Of a DNA stretch of 64,000 nt, positions 1-8,522 are shown piece after piece. The stretch comes from Streptomyces cyanogenus. Its GTDB lineage: Bacteria; Actinomycetota; Actinomycetes; Streptomycetales; Streptomycetaceae. Each line of letters begins with the position of its first letter. The stretch's first letter is position 1. The notes beneath the pieces were generated by a model. It was given only the letters and a program-made list of their open reading frames with translations, made no database searches and was not told the origin of the DNA. The stretch lies in assembly GCF_017526105.1 (NCBI RefSeq), contig NZ_CP071839.1, positions 186,001 through 250,000 of the forward strand, read 5' to 3'. The position numbers were made by a program, and so were the translations under genes.

Positions 1-146
1 AGGTGCAGTCGGCGCTCGTGCGCCTCGCCGTAGCTCGCCTGGTTCGGGCTGGTCAGCTTGCCCGGACGCAGCAGACCCTCACGGACGTAGTACTTGATCG
101 TCGGCACCGGAACTCCGGTCTTCCGGCTCAACTCTCCGATACGCAC
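1..146 (-). CDS. MerR-family transcriptional regulator, N-terminal part (runs off window)
   Basis: Translation from GTG at 146 begins VRIGELSRKTGVPVPTIKYY and continues VREGLLRPGKL, the standard MerR winged-helix HTH (IGELS..TGV...TIKYY..EGLL). AGGAG stands about 10 bases upstream of the GTG. Only about 48 residues are visible and the effector domain lies outside the window. It is divergent to the membrane-protein genes that start at 270, so it probably regulates them through the palindromes at 216-253. The family assignment is firm; the ligand is unknown. Confidence 0.85.
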   Translation of the reverse strand, partial: MRIGELSRKTGVPVPTIKYYVREGLLRPGKLTSPNQASYGEAHERRLH

Positions 147-215
147 TGCCGGTTCGCTCCTCGCCCTTAGCCCCTGCCCAACACGCCGGCCCTTGCCGAC
201 TTCATCCCCATGATG

Positions 216-253
216 GATAGTGGAACTATCAGATAGCGGATAGTTCCGCTATC
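216..253. promoter_or_regulatory. Paired inverted repeats, candidate MerR operator
   Basis: Two perfect dyads lie back to back in the MerR/membrane-gene divergent region: GATAGT-gga-ACTATC (216-230) and GATAGCGGA-tagt-TCCGCTATC (232-253). The second ends 16 bases before the ATG at 270, close to its GGGAGGG ribosome site. The shared GATAG half-sites suggest one protein binding both. Assignment to the MerR protein is inference from position. Confidence 0.6.
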
Positions 254-269
254 CATAGCGGGAGGGACT

Positions 270-1279
270 ATGTCTTCGTTACGTCCGTCTTGGCGGCCTG
301 CGTCGTCCTGGTGGTATTCGGCTCAACGGCGTCCGTGGCACCGACCGTTGGTGCTGTTCTCGGCGGCGATGGTGGTGATGGCGGTCATGTCCGCCGTGGG
401 ACTCGTCGTCGATGACCGCGTCCTTGTGGGTGCGCCGATCTGGTTCAAGCCGTTCAAGTTCGCTGTGTCGTTCGTGGCGTACTGCCTGTCGCTGGCCTGG
501 ATGCTGTCGCTGCTCCCCGCGGCCGGCGCGTGGGCTGGTGGGCGGGTACGGTCGTCGCGCTGGCGAGTCTCGTCGAGATGGTGATCATCACCGGGCAGGT
601 GATACGCGGCAAACGTAGCCACTTCAACCACGAAACACCTTTGGACGAAGCACTGTTCCAAGTGATGGCCGTCACGGTCGTCATCCTGTGGCTCGGCACA
701 CTCGCCGTCGCCGTGCTGCTGCTCCGCGCTCGCATCGCCGACCGTGCGTCCGCCTGGGCGATGCGCTGCGGCATCCTCCTGGCGCTGGCCGGTGCCGCCG
801 TAGGATTCCTGATGACGCGGCCCGCGCCTGGGCAGCGGCGCGGGGTCTCCAAGGTGATCGGCGCACACAGCGTAGGCGTGCCGGACGGGGGTCCTTCCAT
901 GCCGCTGACCGGCTGGTCCACGACCGGCGGGGATCTGCGGATCCCGCACTTCGTCGGTATGCACGCGCTGCAACTCCTGCCGCTGCTGGTCATGGCACTG
1001 ACCGCTCTCGCACCACGCTTCGCCCGCCTCGCCGACGACCGGGTGCGGCTGCGGCTGGTGCTGCTCGCCTCGGGAGCGTACGGGGCTGTCTTCGCTCTGG
1101 TGCTCGGGCAGGCGCTGCGGGGCCAGCCGCTGACCCACCCGGACGGCGTGACACTGGGGGTGGCCGGCCTGATCCTGGTGAGCGTCGTTCTGGGGGCGTA
1201 CGGGTCCCTGCGCGGTCCGACTCCCCATGCGGGCCGGGTGGCTGACGATGCCGGCACTTCGAAGGAGGTCACGGCGTGA
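270..1279 (+). pseudogene. Polytopic membrane protein, one frameshift (probable pseudogene)
   Basis: Two reading frames together make one membrane protein. The first runs from ATG 270 (GGGAGGGAC upstream) and contains two hydrophobic segments, reaching about [12 protein letters not shown]. The second frame takes over near 520-530 at [21 protein letters not shown] and runs to the stop at 1279, with about five further membrane helices and a conserved-looking RGKRSHFN stretch. A single-base loss near 525 explains the break; either mutation or a sequencing error is possible. The stop overlaps the next gene's GTG as GTGA, indicating a coupled operon. Function unknown; a transport or lipid role cannot be inferred. 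Confidence 0.7.
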
Positions 1280-1770
1280 CCGGATTCCTCTTCGAACTCT
1301 CCTTCTGGCTGGCCGCACCCGTCTGGCTGCTGATGATCTTCGTCCCCGCCTGGGGTCCGACTGCCCGCATCGCCGCCTCACCGATGACCGTGGTGCCCGT
1401 ACTGCTCGTCTACCTCGCGCTCGCGATCCCGGTGCTCCCCGAACTATGGACCGCGGTCAGCAGCCCGGACCTCGATACCTTCCGTGAACTGACCGCCCTC
1501 GCGGACGGCGCGGGAGCCATCTGGGCGCAGGTCATCGCCTGGGACCTTCTCATCGGGCAGTGGATGTACCGGGAGGCCAGGAGGCTGCAGATCTCCGCCC
1601 TGCTCATGGGGCCCCTGCTGGTCCTCACGATCCTGCTGTCGCCCTTCGGGTTGCTGGTGTTCCTGGGGGTACGCGCGGTGAGGTCGCGGCGTTCGGCCCA
1701 CGACGCCCTCACGGCCGGGTCGACTCCGAGACCCCGAATGCCGTCCCCTTCGGCCCGGTCACGGCACTAG
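1276..1770 (+). CDS. ABA4-like (DUF4281-type) membrane protein
   Basis: This 164-residue protein has four predicted membrane helices: FLFELSFWLAAPVWLLMIF, a second around MTVVPVLLVYLALAIPVLP, one around WAQVIAWDLLIGQWMY, and LLMGPLLVLTILLSPFGLL. The spacing and the WDLLIGQW motif fit the DUF4281/ABA4-like family. The Arg/Ser-rich tail after residue 135 is not conserved. Its GTG overlaps the stop of the preceding membrane gene (GTGA), so the two are translationally coupled under the MerR-controlled promoter. No enzymatic role can be assigned. Confidence 0.75.
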   Translation: MTGFLFELSFWLAAPVWLLMIFVPAWGPTARIAASPMTVVPVLLVYLALAIPVLPELWTAVSSPDLDTFRELTALADGAGAIWAQVIAWDLLIGQWMYREARRLQISALLMGPLLVLTILLSPFGLLVFLGVRAVRSRRSAHDALTAGSTPRPRMPSPSARSRH

Positions 1771-2520
1771 GGTCCGTCTTCTAACAGATCTTGCCCACAG
1801 CAGGAATGACGCGAGCGTGACCGCCGCTTCGGAGGAGGTGGCGGTCTTCTCGTCTCTGGTGGCGATGCCGCGGAAGCCTTTGAGCCGATTGAAGCAGCGC
1901 TCAATCATGTTGCGTCAGCGGTAGATTTTCCGGTCGGATCCCGGCGGCCTGCCGCCGTGGCGGCCGCGGTTGTGCCGGTGTCGGCGCTGGTCGGTCTTCT
2001 CGGAGATGACATGCCCGAGGCCACGTTTACGCAGGTAGGCGCGGAAGCCGCGGGAGCTGTAGGCCTTGTCTGCAACGACCTGGTCGGGCTTACAGCGCGG
2101 TCGGCCCAGGCCGATGCGGGGGACGCGGATCCGTTCCAGCAGGGGGCGTGCGCAGATGCTGTCGTGGCGCTGACCTGGTGTCACGAGGATCGCGAGCGGG
2201 CGGCCCTTGCCTTCGCATGCGAGGTGGATTTTGGAGGTCAGTCCGCCTCGGGACCGGCCGAGGGCGTGATCCTCCGGTTCGTCCGAGCGGTGGTTCCCCC
2301 ATTTCGGCCGGTGGCGGCGGCGTGCTGGTGCGCACGGACGATGGTGGAGTCTATCCGGACCAGCCAGTCGATGTCGCCGGCTGTGCCGGCTTGGGCCTGG
2401 ATCTGTTGTAAGGGTCGGATGAACACACCGTCCAGGGCATACCGGCGGAAGCGGGTATACACCCTCTTCCACGGGCCGTAACGGGCCGGCAGGTCGCGCC
2501 AGGAGATCCCCGCAGGCACA
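1770..2520 (-). mobile_element. IS5-family transposase remnant (interrupted)
   Basis: Minus-strand pieces of a DDE transposase: WRDLPARYGPWKRVYTRFRR, IDSTIVRAHQHAA, SRGGLTSKIHLACEGKGRP, VADKAYSSRGFRAYLRKRGL and MIERCFNRLKGFRGIATR. The first two lie in a different frame from the middle, so there is a frameshift near 2290. A TGA at about 1919 interrupts the frame just before the conserved ERCFNRLKGF block. The N-terminus is missing at the junction with the IS3 fragment near 2515. Not functional. Confidence 0.85.
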
Positions 2521-2927
2521 CGAGCCTGGTCCTGGACGTGGTCGAGCAAGCCCTGTGGAAGCGCGGCTACCGGCCGAATGACCAGGTCACCGGGCTGGTG
2601 CACCACTCGGACTCGGGCAGCCAGTACACCTCGATCGCCTTCACCGAGCGCCTGGCTCAGGCCGGCATCGCCCCCTCGATCGGCAGCGTCGCCGATGCCT
2701 ACGACAACGCCCTCGCCGAGTCCGTCATCGGCCTGTTCAAGACCGAGCTGATCAACCGCCGCGGGCCGTGGAAGACCTTCGCGGACGTCGAGTTCGCCAC
2801 CGCCGAGTGGATCGACTGGTACAACCACCGCCGACTCCACGGGGCTCTCGGCCACATATCACCAGCCGAGTACGAAACCGCCTACCATCACCAGCACACC
2901 CACGCCAACGAACCTGTCAGCGCGTGA
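2516..2927 (+). mobile_element. IS3-family OrfB (rve integrase core) C-terminal fragment
   Basis: The frame encodes LVLDVVEQALW, then VHHSDSGSQYTSIAF and DNALAESVIGLFKTELI, then WYNHRRLHGALGHISPAEYE. These are the last catalytic Asp and Glu regions and the conserved tail of IS3 transposases. The first Asp and all of OrfA are absent. It abuts the truncated IS5 copy directly, suggesting one element inserted into or recombined with the other. The stop at 2927 matches the family's normal end. Confidence 0.85.
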
Positions 2928-3270
2928 CATCCCAGCTCTCTACCGAACCCGGAACGGTTCATCTGGCTGAGGCCAACGCCGCTTGCTTGTGACGGCCCCG
3001 CCTTGGTCGTACGGCCCATCGACCCCGCTCAGCGCATTCCGTCACCCGACGAGCAAACATTTCGTCGGTTCCTCTTGTATAAGCAGGGTGGTCGGCATGG
3101 CAGACGTTGAGGAGCGGCACGCTGCGCGGGCGCTGGCCGCGCAGGCCCAGAGTGTGGCGTGGGTGGCAGACCGTACGCCCTGGCAACGGACCTTACGCGC
3201 GATCAGCGGTGGCAGATGGGGTCGACAGCCCTCCGGCTGGCTGGATGCACCCTGACAGGACACTCCCTCC
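2928..3270. other. Intergenic stretch, nothing recognised
   Basis: Between the IS3 fragment and a gene remnant. A short frame from about 3097 reads MADVEERHAARALAAQ but gives no recognisable domain. Probably decayed sequence between IS insertions. Confidence 0.5.
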
Positions 3271-3444
3271 TCGGAGCGGCCCGGCTGGCGGGAGCGGGCG
3301 GCGAACCTCGCCGGCGATGTCGCCTTCGCAGTCGACTACACCGTGTGTGCCGCCCGCGGGTTCGGGTGGGTCCAGTGGCCCTACACCATGGAGAAGTACC
3401 AGCGGTGCGGGCCGGCCACCGCGGGCGCTGAAAGGGCTCACTGA
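3271..3444 (+). pseudogene. 3' gene remnant cut by an IS element
   Basis: A protein-like stretch reads ERPGWRERAANLAGDVAFA, then DYTVCAARGFGWVQWPYTME and KYQRCGPA. Its stop TGA is supplied by the terminal inverted repeat of the adjacent IS element at 3442, so the insertion truncated it. No start is visible and there is a stop just upstream. The family is not recognised. Confidence 0.35.
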
Positions 3445-4339
3445 ACCTCTTTCATCCTGAAGAGCCGCAAGTCAGTAGCACGTGGATGGCTTGGACGGTG
3501 CGGCTGACGCGGCGGGTGGAGGCTCGTGCTCTGCGCATGATGCGCCAGGACTTGAGTCGGGCGAAGGCGCGTTCACCGGGGGCTCGGAGTCGAGCGTGGT
3601 CGCGGTTGAACTGCTGGTAGTGCTCGGGCTGTTCGCTGTGGTGCTAGTACGGGGTGCGGAAGGTGGCGCCGGCGCCTTGGTAAGCGCGGTCCGCCAGCAC
3701 AAGGATCTGTCGGGTCAGGCAGGCCTGGACGATGCCGTGGGCACGGGCCGAGGTCAGGTCATCTGTGCGGCCGGGTATCGCACGGGAGAACCACAGGGGT
3801 GTGCCGTCCGGGCGGGCGATGACCTGCACGTTCATGCCGTGCTTCTTGTGTTTCTGCGAGTAGTACGGCTGATCGGCGCGGACGCGGTCGGTGGGGATCA
3901 GTGGCCGTCAACGATGACGTGGTCGCCCTCACCGAGGCCGGTGAGGGCTTCGTGGAGGCCTGGGGCCCAGGAAGCCAGCACCTCCAGGGCCTCGTCCACG
4001 TAGCGCCAGGCGGTGGCCTGCGATATCGCGAACCCGGCGCCGAGCCGGGCGAACGTCTCGTTCTTGCGCAGGTGGACCAGCGTGAGCAGTGCCTGGTCGA
4101 AGCAGCCGAGCTTCCGCCAGCGGGTGTTGCGTGCGCGGCGGTGCTCGTGCAGCAGCCAGGCAACATGCTCGACGAGCTCATGCGGGACGTCGAGCGTGGC
4201 AGGATACGGAACCAACAGGGCCCCTTCGGTCGCCGGTGTGCTGAGTGGAATCACCACGCCGACGACGAGGGTCCCTGCCTCGTCACCACGCCCGTTGACC
4301 AGCCCATTTCACCCGCCAGCACAGGATGAAAGAGGTTCA
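3442..4339 (-). mobile_element. Complete-length IS5-like element with broken transposase
   Basis: Both ends carry an identical 18-base terminal inverted repeat: TGAACCTCTTTCATCCTG at 3442-3459 and its complement at 4322-4339. The minus-strand transposase starts near 4257 (LVPYPATLDVPHELVEHVAW, TWRYVDEALEVLASW-like block, GEGDHVIVDG). A one-base loss near 3900 shifts the frame. A second frame gives MNVQVIARPDGTPLWFSRA and LVLADRAYQGAGATFRTPY, then hits TAG before the ERAFARLKSWRI tail. The element is about 0.9 kb and probably immobile unless supplied in trans. Confidence 0.85.
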
Positions 4340-4523
4340 CTGATCGCTTCACTTGGCGGGATAGCGCTTGGTTGGCGGGCTCTCAGAGTCATAGCCCAGC
4401 GCTGATGAGGATTCCTGAATTTCCCCACCCTCTATCAGCGCCGTTCCGCGGACCTGCTCTTCAACCTCACCCTGGGTCGTGGCTGATGTCGGTGAGGAGG
4501 GCATCAGTTTGGGCTTGAGTGGG

Positions 4524-5645
4524 TCATTGGCCCTTCTCGGTGAACATGTTGATCAGGCTGCGGGCTGTGTTGTCGGCGGAGTCGATCCCGGGCATCTCGT
4601 CGGTGACGGTCTCGGCGCCGCGCAGGAACATGGTGTGCTCGTACTCGGTGAGCGCCGTCTCGATGTCGTCGGGGTGCGCGGCGAGGGCTTCACCGAGTTC
4701 GGCGCCGTCGAGCATGGCCAGGTTGGCGCCCTCGCCGTTGGGAGCCGCGAGGTGGGCGGCGTCGCCGAGCAGGGTCACCCCGGGCACCCGGTTCCACCGG
4801 TGGCCGGTCGGCAGAGCGTAGAGGGGGCGCCAAACCGGTGCGGTGTCGCTGTCGGTGATCAGTGCGGTGAGCTCCGGTGCCCAGCCGTCGAATTCCTGCG
4901 CGATCCGCGCGGTGGCCGTGGCGGCATCGGCGAAATCGATGGCGGCGAACCAGTCCTGCGGCTCGGACAGCCCCACGTAGGCGTGCAGGGTGTCGTCCTT
5001 TTCCCGATGAGCGAAGATCTCCCTGCCCGGCGAGGGAGCGATCAGCATCCCGCCGCCGACCGCCTTCGCGGCGGCCGGGTGCCGTGTGCCGGCGTCGAAC
5101 AGGTAGGTCTCGACGACCGAAGTGCCGGTGTATTCGGGTGTGGCGGTGGACAGCAGCGGCCGGACCCGTGACCACGCGCCGTCCGCGCCGACCAGCAGGC
5201 TGGTGACGACGGTGGTGCCATCGGCGAACGTCACCTCGTGGCGCCCCTCGCCGAGGGCACGGGTGCGGCTGACCTTGTGCCCCCACCGCACGGCGCCTGC
5301 CGGGAGCGAGTCGAGCAGGACCTGTCGCAGGTCGCCGCGCTGCACCTCGGGGCGCCCGCCCGTGCCGTCGTCGGCTTGGTCGAGCAGGACAGTCCCGTCC
5401 GGATCGAGGACCCGCAGCGCCTGGCGGCCCTCCAGAACGATGGCATGGAACTCCTCCATCAGCCCGGCCGCCTTGAGTGCGAGCTGCCCGTTGTAGTCAT
5501 GGATGTCGAGCAGTCCGCCCTGCGCGCGCGCCGAGGGAGAGGACTCCGCCTCGTAGACCGTGACCGGGATTCCGTGAACGTGCAGGATGCGGGCCAGTGT
5601 GAGTCCGCCGAGTCCGGCGCCGACGATCGTGACTGGGGTGTGCAT
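4524..5645 (-). CDS. FAD-dependent monooxygenase (TetX/PHBH-like)
   Basis: Predicted 373-residue flavoprotein hydroxylase. The N-terminal Rossmann motif reads VTIVGAGLGGLTLARILHVH (about residues 4-23), the middle DG motif VGADGAWSRVRPLL, and the C-terminal FAD-binding motif LLGDAAHLAAPNGEGANLAM. This order and length fit the group containing TetX and other small-aromatic or antibiotic hydroxylases. ATG at 5645 is chosen because GAAGGAGCC precedes it; upstream codons in frame lack such a site. It has no partner gene, being flanked by IS remnants. Substrate unknown; antibiotic inactivation and aromatic hydroxylation are both possible. Confidence 0.85.
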   Translation of the reverse strand: MHTPVTIVGAGLGGLTLARILHVHGIPVTVYEAESSPSARAQGGLLDIHDYNGQLALKAAGLMEEFHAIVLEGRQALRVLDPDGTVLLDQADDGTGGRPEVQRGDLRQVLLDSLPAGAVRWGHKVSRTRALGEGRHEVTFADGTTVVTSLLVGADGAWSRVRPLLSTATPEYTGTSVVETYLFDAGTRHPAAAKAVGGGMLIAPSPGREIFAHREKDDTLHAYVGLSEPQDWFAAIDFADAATATARIAQEFDGWAPELTALITDSDTAPVWRPLYALPTGHRWNRVPGVTLLGDAAHLAAPNGEGANLAMLDGAELGEALAAHPDDIETALTEYEHTMFLRGAETVTDEMPGIDSADNTARSLINMFTEKGQ

Positions 5646-5856
5646 GGTGGCTCCTTCTGGATCGGGCCGCCCGGTGAGCTCCGGCCGTCCCTGGAAAGGT
5701 GCCAGCCCCCGCCGACGGACCACCGACACCCGACCGACAGCCCCCGACAGTGCTCCGACATGGCACCGACACCGCCGATCAGATGGCTGTCAGGTCGACA
5801 CGTCCCCCTGGTCGAGCCCGCAACCAAGTGGTGACGACGAGCGGTGATGGCCGATT

Positions 5857-6773
5857 TCAAGGACAGCGCAACAGCGCGGGGTACCCGACCGGGCTCAGGC
5901 TTCGGTACAAGCGGGCCAAGAAGCCGTCCCAGATTGCCTGCCGGCGGCAGCCATGCTGGCAGTATCGCCCGTTTGGCCGCTTCCCTTGATCTCGGAAGTG
6001 TTCTGCCCGGTGTGCGCCGTCGGGTAGGTGGAGGAGCATCAGATAACGGGTGGAGCGTTCCACCAGCGTGCCGTTGGCCGATCGGTGACCGGGGCCGACG
6101 ATGAGGTCTCCCTCCCAGTGGCCGGGAACTGACCGGTCAGCGGCCTCTGCCGGCCGTTCACTGATCATCCCCATCGGTGTCGCGAACCGTGGCTGGCACC
6201 TGGCTGCGTGCTGGTGAGGCTTGTGGCGGGCTCGTCCGGTGCGCAGAGCCCGAGCGAGTTCTCTGCGGAGTTCTCCGCGCCCCTGGACGTATAACGCCTG
6301 GTAGATCGTCTCGTGTGTCACACGCATCTCCAGGTCGTCCGGGAAGTCGCGCGGTAGCTGGGCGGCTATCTGTTCAGGACTCCAGCGTCGTGACAGACGT
6401 CCTTGAATGTAGTCCCGCAGTCGCGGGCTCTGGCTTCGGCCGTGGCCTGTGGGCATCGGCACGGGCCTGGGCCGCGTAGGGCCGGTAGGCCCACCGCATG
6501 ACGTCACCACGCAGCGGGATGCCGCTGAGTGAGATAGCGGCTCGGAGCTGCAGGACCGGGCACAGGACGGGCCGGCGGGCGGAACCGCTGCTTGGCCACC
6601 CTGCCGTCGCGCCACTCGCGCCCCGTTCGTTCGTTGATGCCCACCAACCGGCAGGCTTCTGCATTGCCATAACCCAGGTCCACGAGCCGGAAGCCTTCCT
6701 CCCGCTCGCGGACCAGTCGTCTACGACCACCCAAAGCCTTGGTCCCGGTTCTTGCGGATCTCGAACATGGCAC
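5857..6773 (-). mobile_element. IS30-family transposase remnant
   Basis: Minus strand. The 5' piece reads FRLVDLGYGNAEACRLVGIN and NERTGREWRDG (HTH). After a frameshift near 6560 come RWSPEQIAAQLPRDFPDD, VTHETIYQALYVQGRGELRR, VPGHWEGDLIVG and NGTLVERSTRYLML, the IS30 HTH/DDE core. After LPDGAHRAEHF the sequence jumps to DQGKRPN, losing the segment that normally lies between them. The tail is nonsense. Not functional. Confidence 0.85.
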
Positions 6774-6827
6774 CCCTCAAGGAGAGGTGTTGCGACGACC
6801 GCTAGAACCCAAGGAAGCAAGCCGGGT

Positions 6828-7010
6828 TCCAAGATGCACATCATGTCGGACGCGAACGGACTGCCCCTCCTCGTCGGCGTCTCAGCTGGCAACACCCACG
6901 ACAGCAAAGGACTGAAGCCCATGGTGGCGGGTCACCAAACGAGACACGACGCCCATCGTGGCCGCCACTTCAAGCCCCAGCGCCTGCACGCCGCCGAACT
7001 TCACAGCGAG
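6828..7010 (+). mobile_element. IS5-type transposase fragment
   Basis: The frame SKMHIMSDANGLPLLVGVSA-GNTHDSKGLKPM followed by RHFKPQRLHA is the middle of an IS5-type DDE transposase. Both ends are missing. It lies between the IS30 remnant and the 7.1 kb gene. Confidence 0.75.
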
Positions 7011-7094
7011 TTGGCCACGGACCTCGTCGCAGACGCTCATATCACAACAACTAGCCACATCACGGGAAGCAACATCTTGATTCTCTGCGAGCTC

Positions 7095-8075
7095 TTAGTC
7101 CTCCTGCTCGGCGTATCGCCTCAGCTCGCGTAGGTGCTCCTCATCAACGGGCGAAAGATCCCGAGGCTTCAGCACCTCGAAGCGGTCGCCACCCATCCGG
7201 CGCTCGGAGGCGCTCGCGATGCGGACCATATGCCCCTTGCCGCACCCGGTGCATCCCAAGCTGACCATTCCGCCCGCCTCCTCGACCATCGTCAGCAGGG
7301 CAGACAGGAGCCGCAGCCGCGTTCCGCAGTCGGTGCACCGGCCGATGTGCTGGTCCTCGTACCCGGCGTAGGCCGAGGACCCGGCCGGCTCACAGCGCGC
7401 GTCCGCTTCCGCGGGCTCGTCGGCCCGGCCGGGCTCAACGGCTTCATCGAGTGCATCCGGTCCATCAGCCGGCCGGGATGCCCCGCAGGCTTCCTGGTCC
7501 GCACCAGGCGTGTCCCCGTCCGACCTGGCGCGCGCGTACGCCACCGGATCGATGGAGACGACGTACAGGTACAGGTCCTCCGTGACCTCCTCCGGCTCCT
7601 CCGGGAGGAAGACGTCGACATCACAGCAGTACAGGTGGGTGCCGCCGGACGACAGAGTCCAGGTGAGACCGCCCCAGTTCTGCATCCCCCAGTGCAGAAT
7701 CCGGCGCCGGAAGGCGAGTTCGGGGTCCCAGTCGGGGTCCCGGTGGTCGATGAGCTGCTGCAGGAACACTCTGTCGTCCAGGCGGAACCTGAGGAGCAGC
7801 GATCCGTCCGTGCCGCGCACCTCCGGAATGAGGTCGTCCGACCACTCGGCCGCGACGAGTCGCAGGGTGGCCTCGGCGTAGGGATGGCTGCGGGCGGTAC
7901 CGAAGAGGTGAGGACTGAACGGCGTGCTCTCCACCCGCAGTTCGATGTCGGCACCGACGTGGGCCCGGATCGCCTCGGCCTTGCTCCGCGTGAGCTCCGG
8001 GGCACCTGCCCGGACGGGCGAGGCCGAGTAGTAGAGGCGCGCGGCGGCATACCCTGGGATCTTCTCGGATCGCAC
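7095..8075 (-). CDS. Hypothetical protein with C-terminal zinc-ribbon
   Basis: About 326 residues from GTG 8075 (VRSEKIPGYAAARLYYSASP); a GTG at 8141 would add 22 residues. No known domain is recognised in the first 200 residues, which are mixed alpha/beta with ILHWGMQNWGGLTWTLSSGG. An acidic low-complexity linker follows. The C-terminus carries CTDCGTRL...LGCTGCGKG, two CxxC pairs about 26 residues apart, a probable zinc ribbon. It is divergent to the coupled pair at 8172 and 8519 with under 100 bases between, so a shared promoter and function are plausible. Codon use is that of a real Streptomyces gene. Function unknown. Confidence 0.7.
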   Translation of the reverse strand: MRSEKIPGYAAARLYYSASPVRAGAPELTRSKAEAIRAHVGADIELRVESTPFSPHLFGTARSHPYAEATLRLVAAEWSDDLIPEVRGTDGSLLLRFRLDDRVFLQQLIDHRDPDWDPELAFRRRILHWGMQNWGGLTWTLSSGGTHLYCCDVDVFLPEEPEEVTEDLYLYVVSIDPVAYARARSDGDTPGADQEACGASRPADGPDALDEAVEPGRADEPAEADARCEPAGSSAYAGYEDQHIGRCTDCGTRLRLLSALLTMVEEAGGMVSLGCTGCGKGHMVRIASASERRMGGDRFEVLKPRDLSPVDEEHLRELRRYAEQED

Positions 8076-8171
8076 GGACGCAAGGATACTTATCCAGCGA
8101 CCTCCGGGCGGAGTATTCGGCACCGTGCCATACTGAACCACCGGCCGCCGACCGAGCTGACTGGGGGAAAA

Positions 8172-8522
8172 GTGACCGTCAAGGCCGACATCTCCTTACG
8201 TGTTCCCGCGTCCATGTCCCTCGAGGACGTTCTCGATGTGTTGTTCCACGCCGGTTCAGGACTCGTGCGCAACGAGACAACACCAGCTGTCGACAGTGAG
8301 TTGAACCTCGAGTTCGACACCTTGCTGAACGTCGGTTCGGTCGTGGTCGGTGCGGTCCAGGCGGCACTGTCCCTGACCCAGCTCGTCGAACGGGTCAGGC
8401 AGCGGCGGGCGCGCGACGAGTCCGACACGGCACCTGTCGAGGTCAACATCACAGTGGACGGCACCCGCTACAACATCGCCGATCTGACGTCCGAACAGAT
8501 CAGGCGCCTGCTCGAGCCGTGA
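8172..8522 (+). CDS. Small protein, possible effector-associated (EACC1-like) component
   Basis: 116 residues from GTG 8172, preceded by GGGGGAAAA. The N-terminus (VTVKADISLRVPASMSLEDV) looks like a beta-alpha domain. A hydrophobic helix (VGSVVVGAVQAALSLTQLVE) precedes an Arg-rich turn. The C-terminus, EVNITVDGTRYNIADLTSEQ, ends in a small beta-hairpin and helix. Helix, basic turn and DG-beta end recall the effector-associated constant components of actinobacterial conflict systems, but similarity by eye is weak. Its stop overlaps the next GTG (GTGA), so it is coupled to the putative peptidase. Exact function unknown. Confidence 0.65.
   Translation: MTVKADISLRVPASMSLEDVLDVLFHAGSGLVRNETTPAVDSELNLEFDTLLNVGSVVVGAVQAALSLTQLVERVRQRRARDESDTAPVEVNITVDGTRYNIADLTSEQIRRLLEP

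Noticed and set aside
323..1381. 352-residue minus-strand frame opposite the membrane gene
   Set aside because: Arg/Gln/His-rich composition typical of antisense frames in high-GC DNA; the plus strand encodes clear membrane helices.
7134..8522. 462-residue plus-strand frame including the small 8172 gene
   Set aside because: Its N-terminal part is antisense to the zinc-ribbon gene; GTG 8172 has a strong ribosome site.
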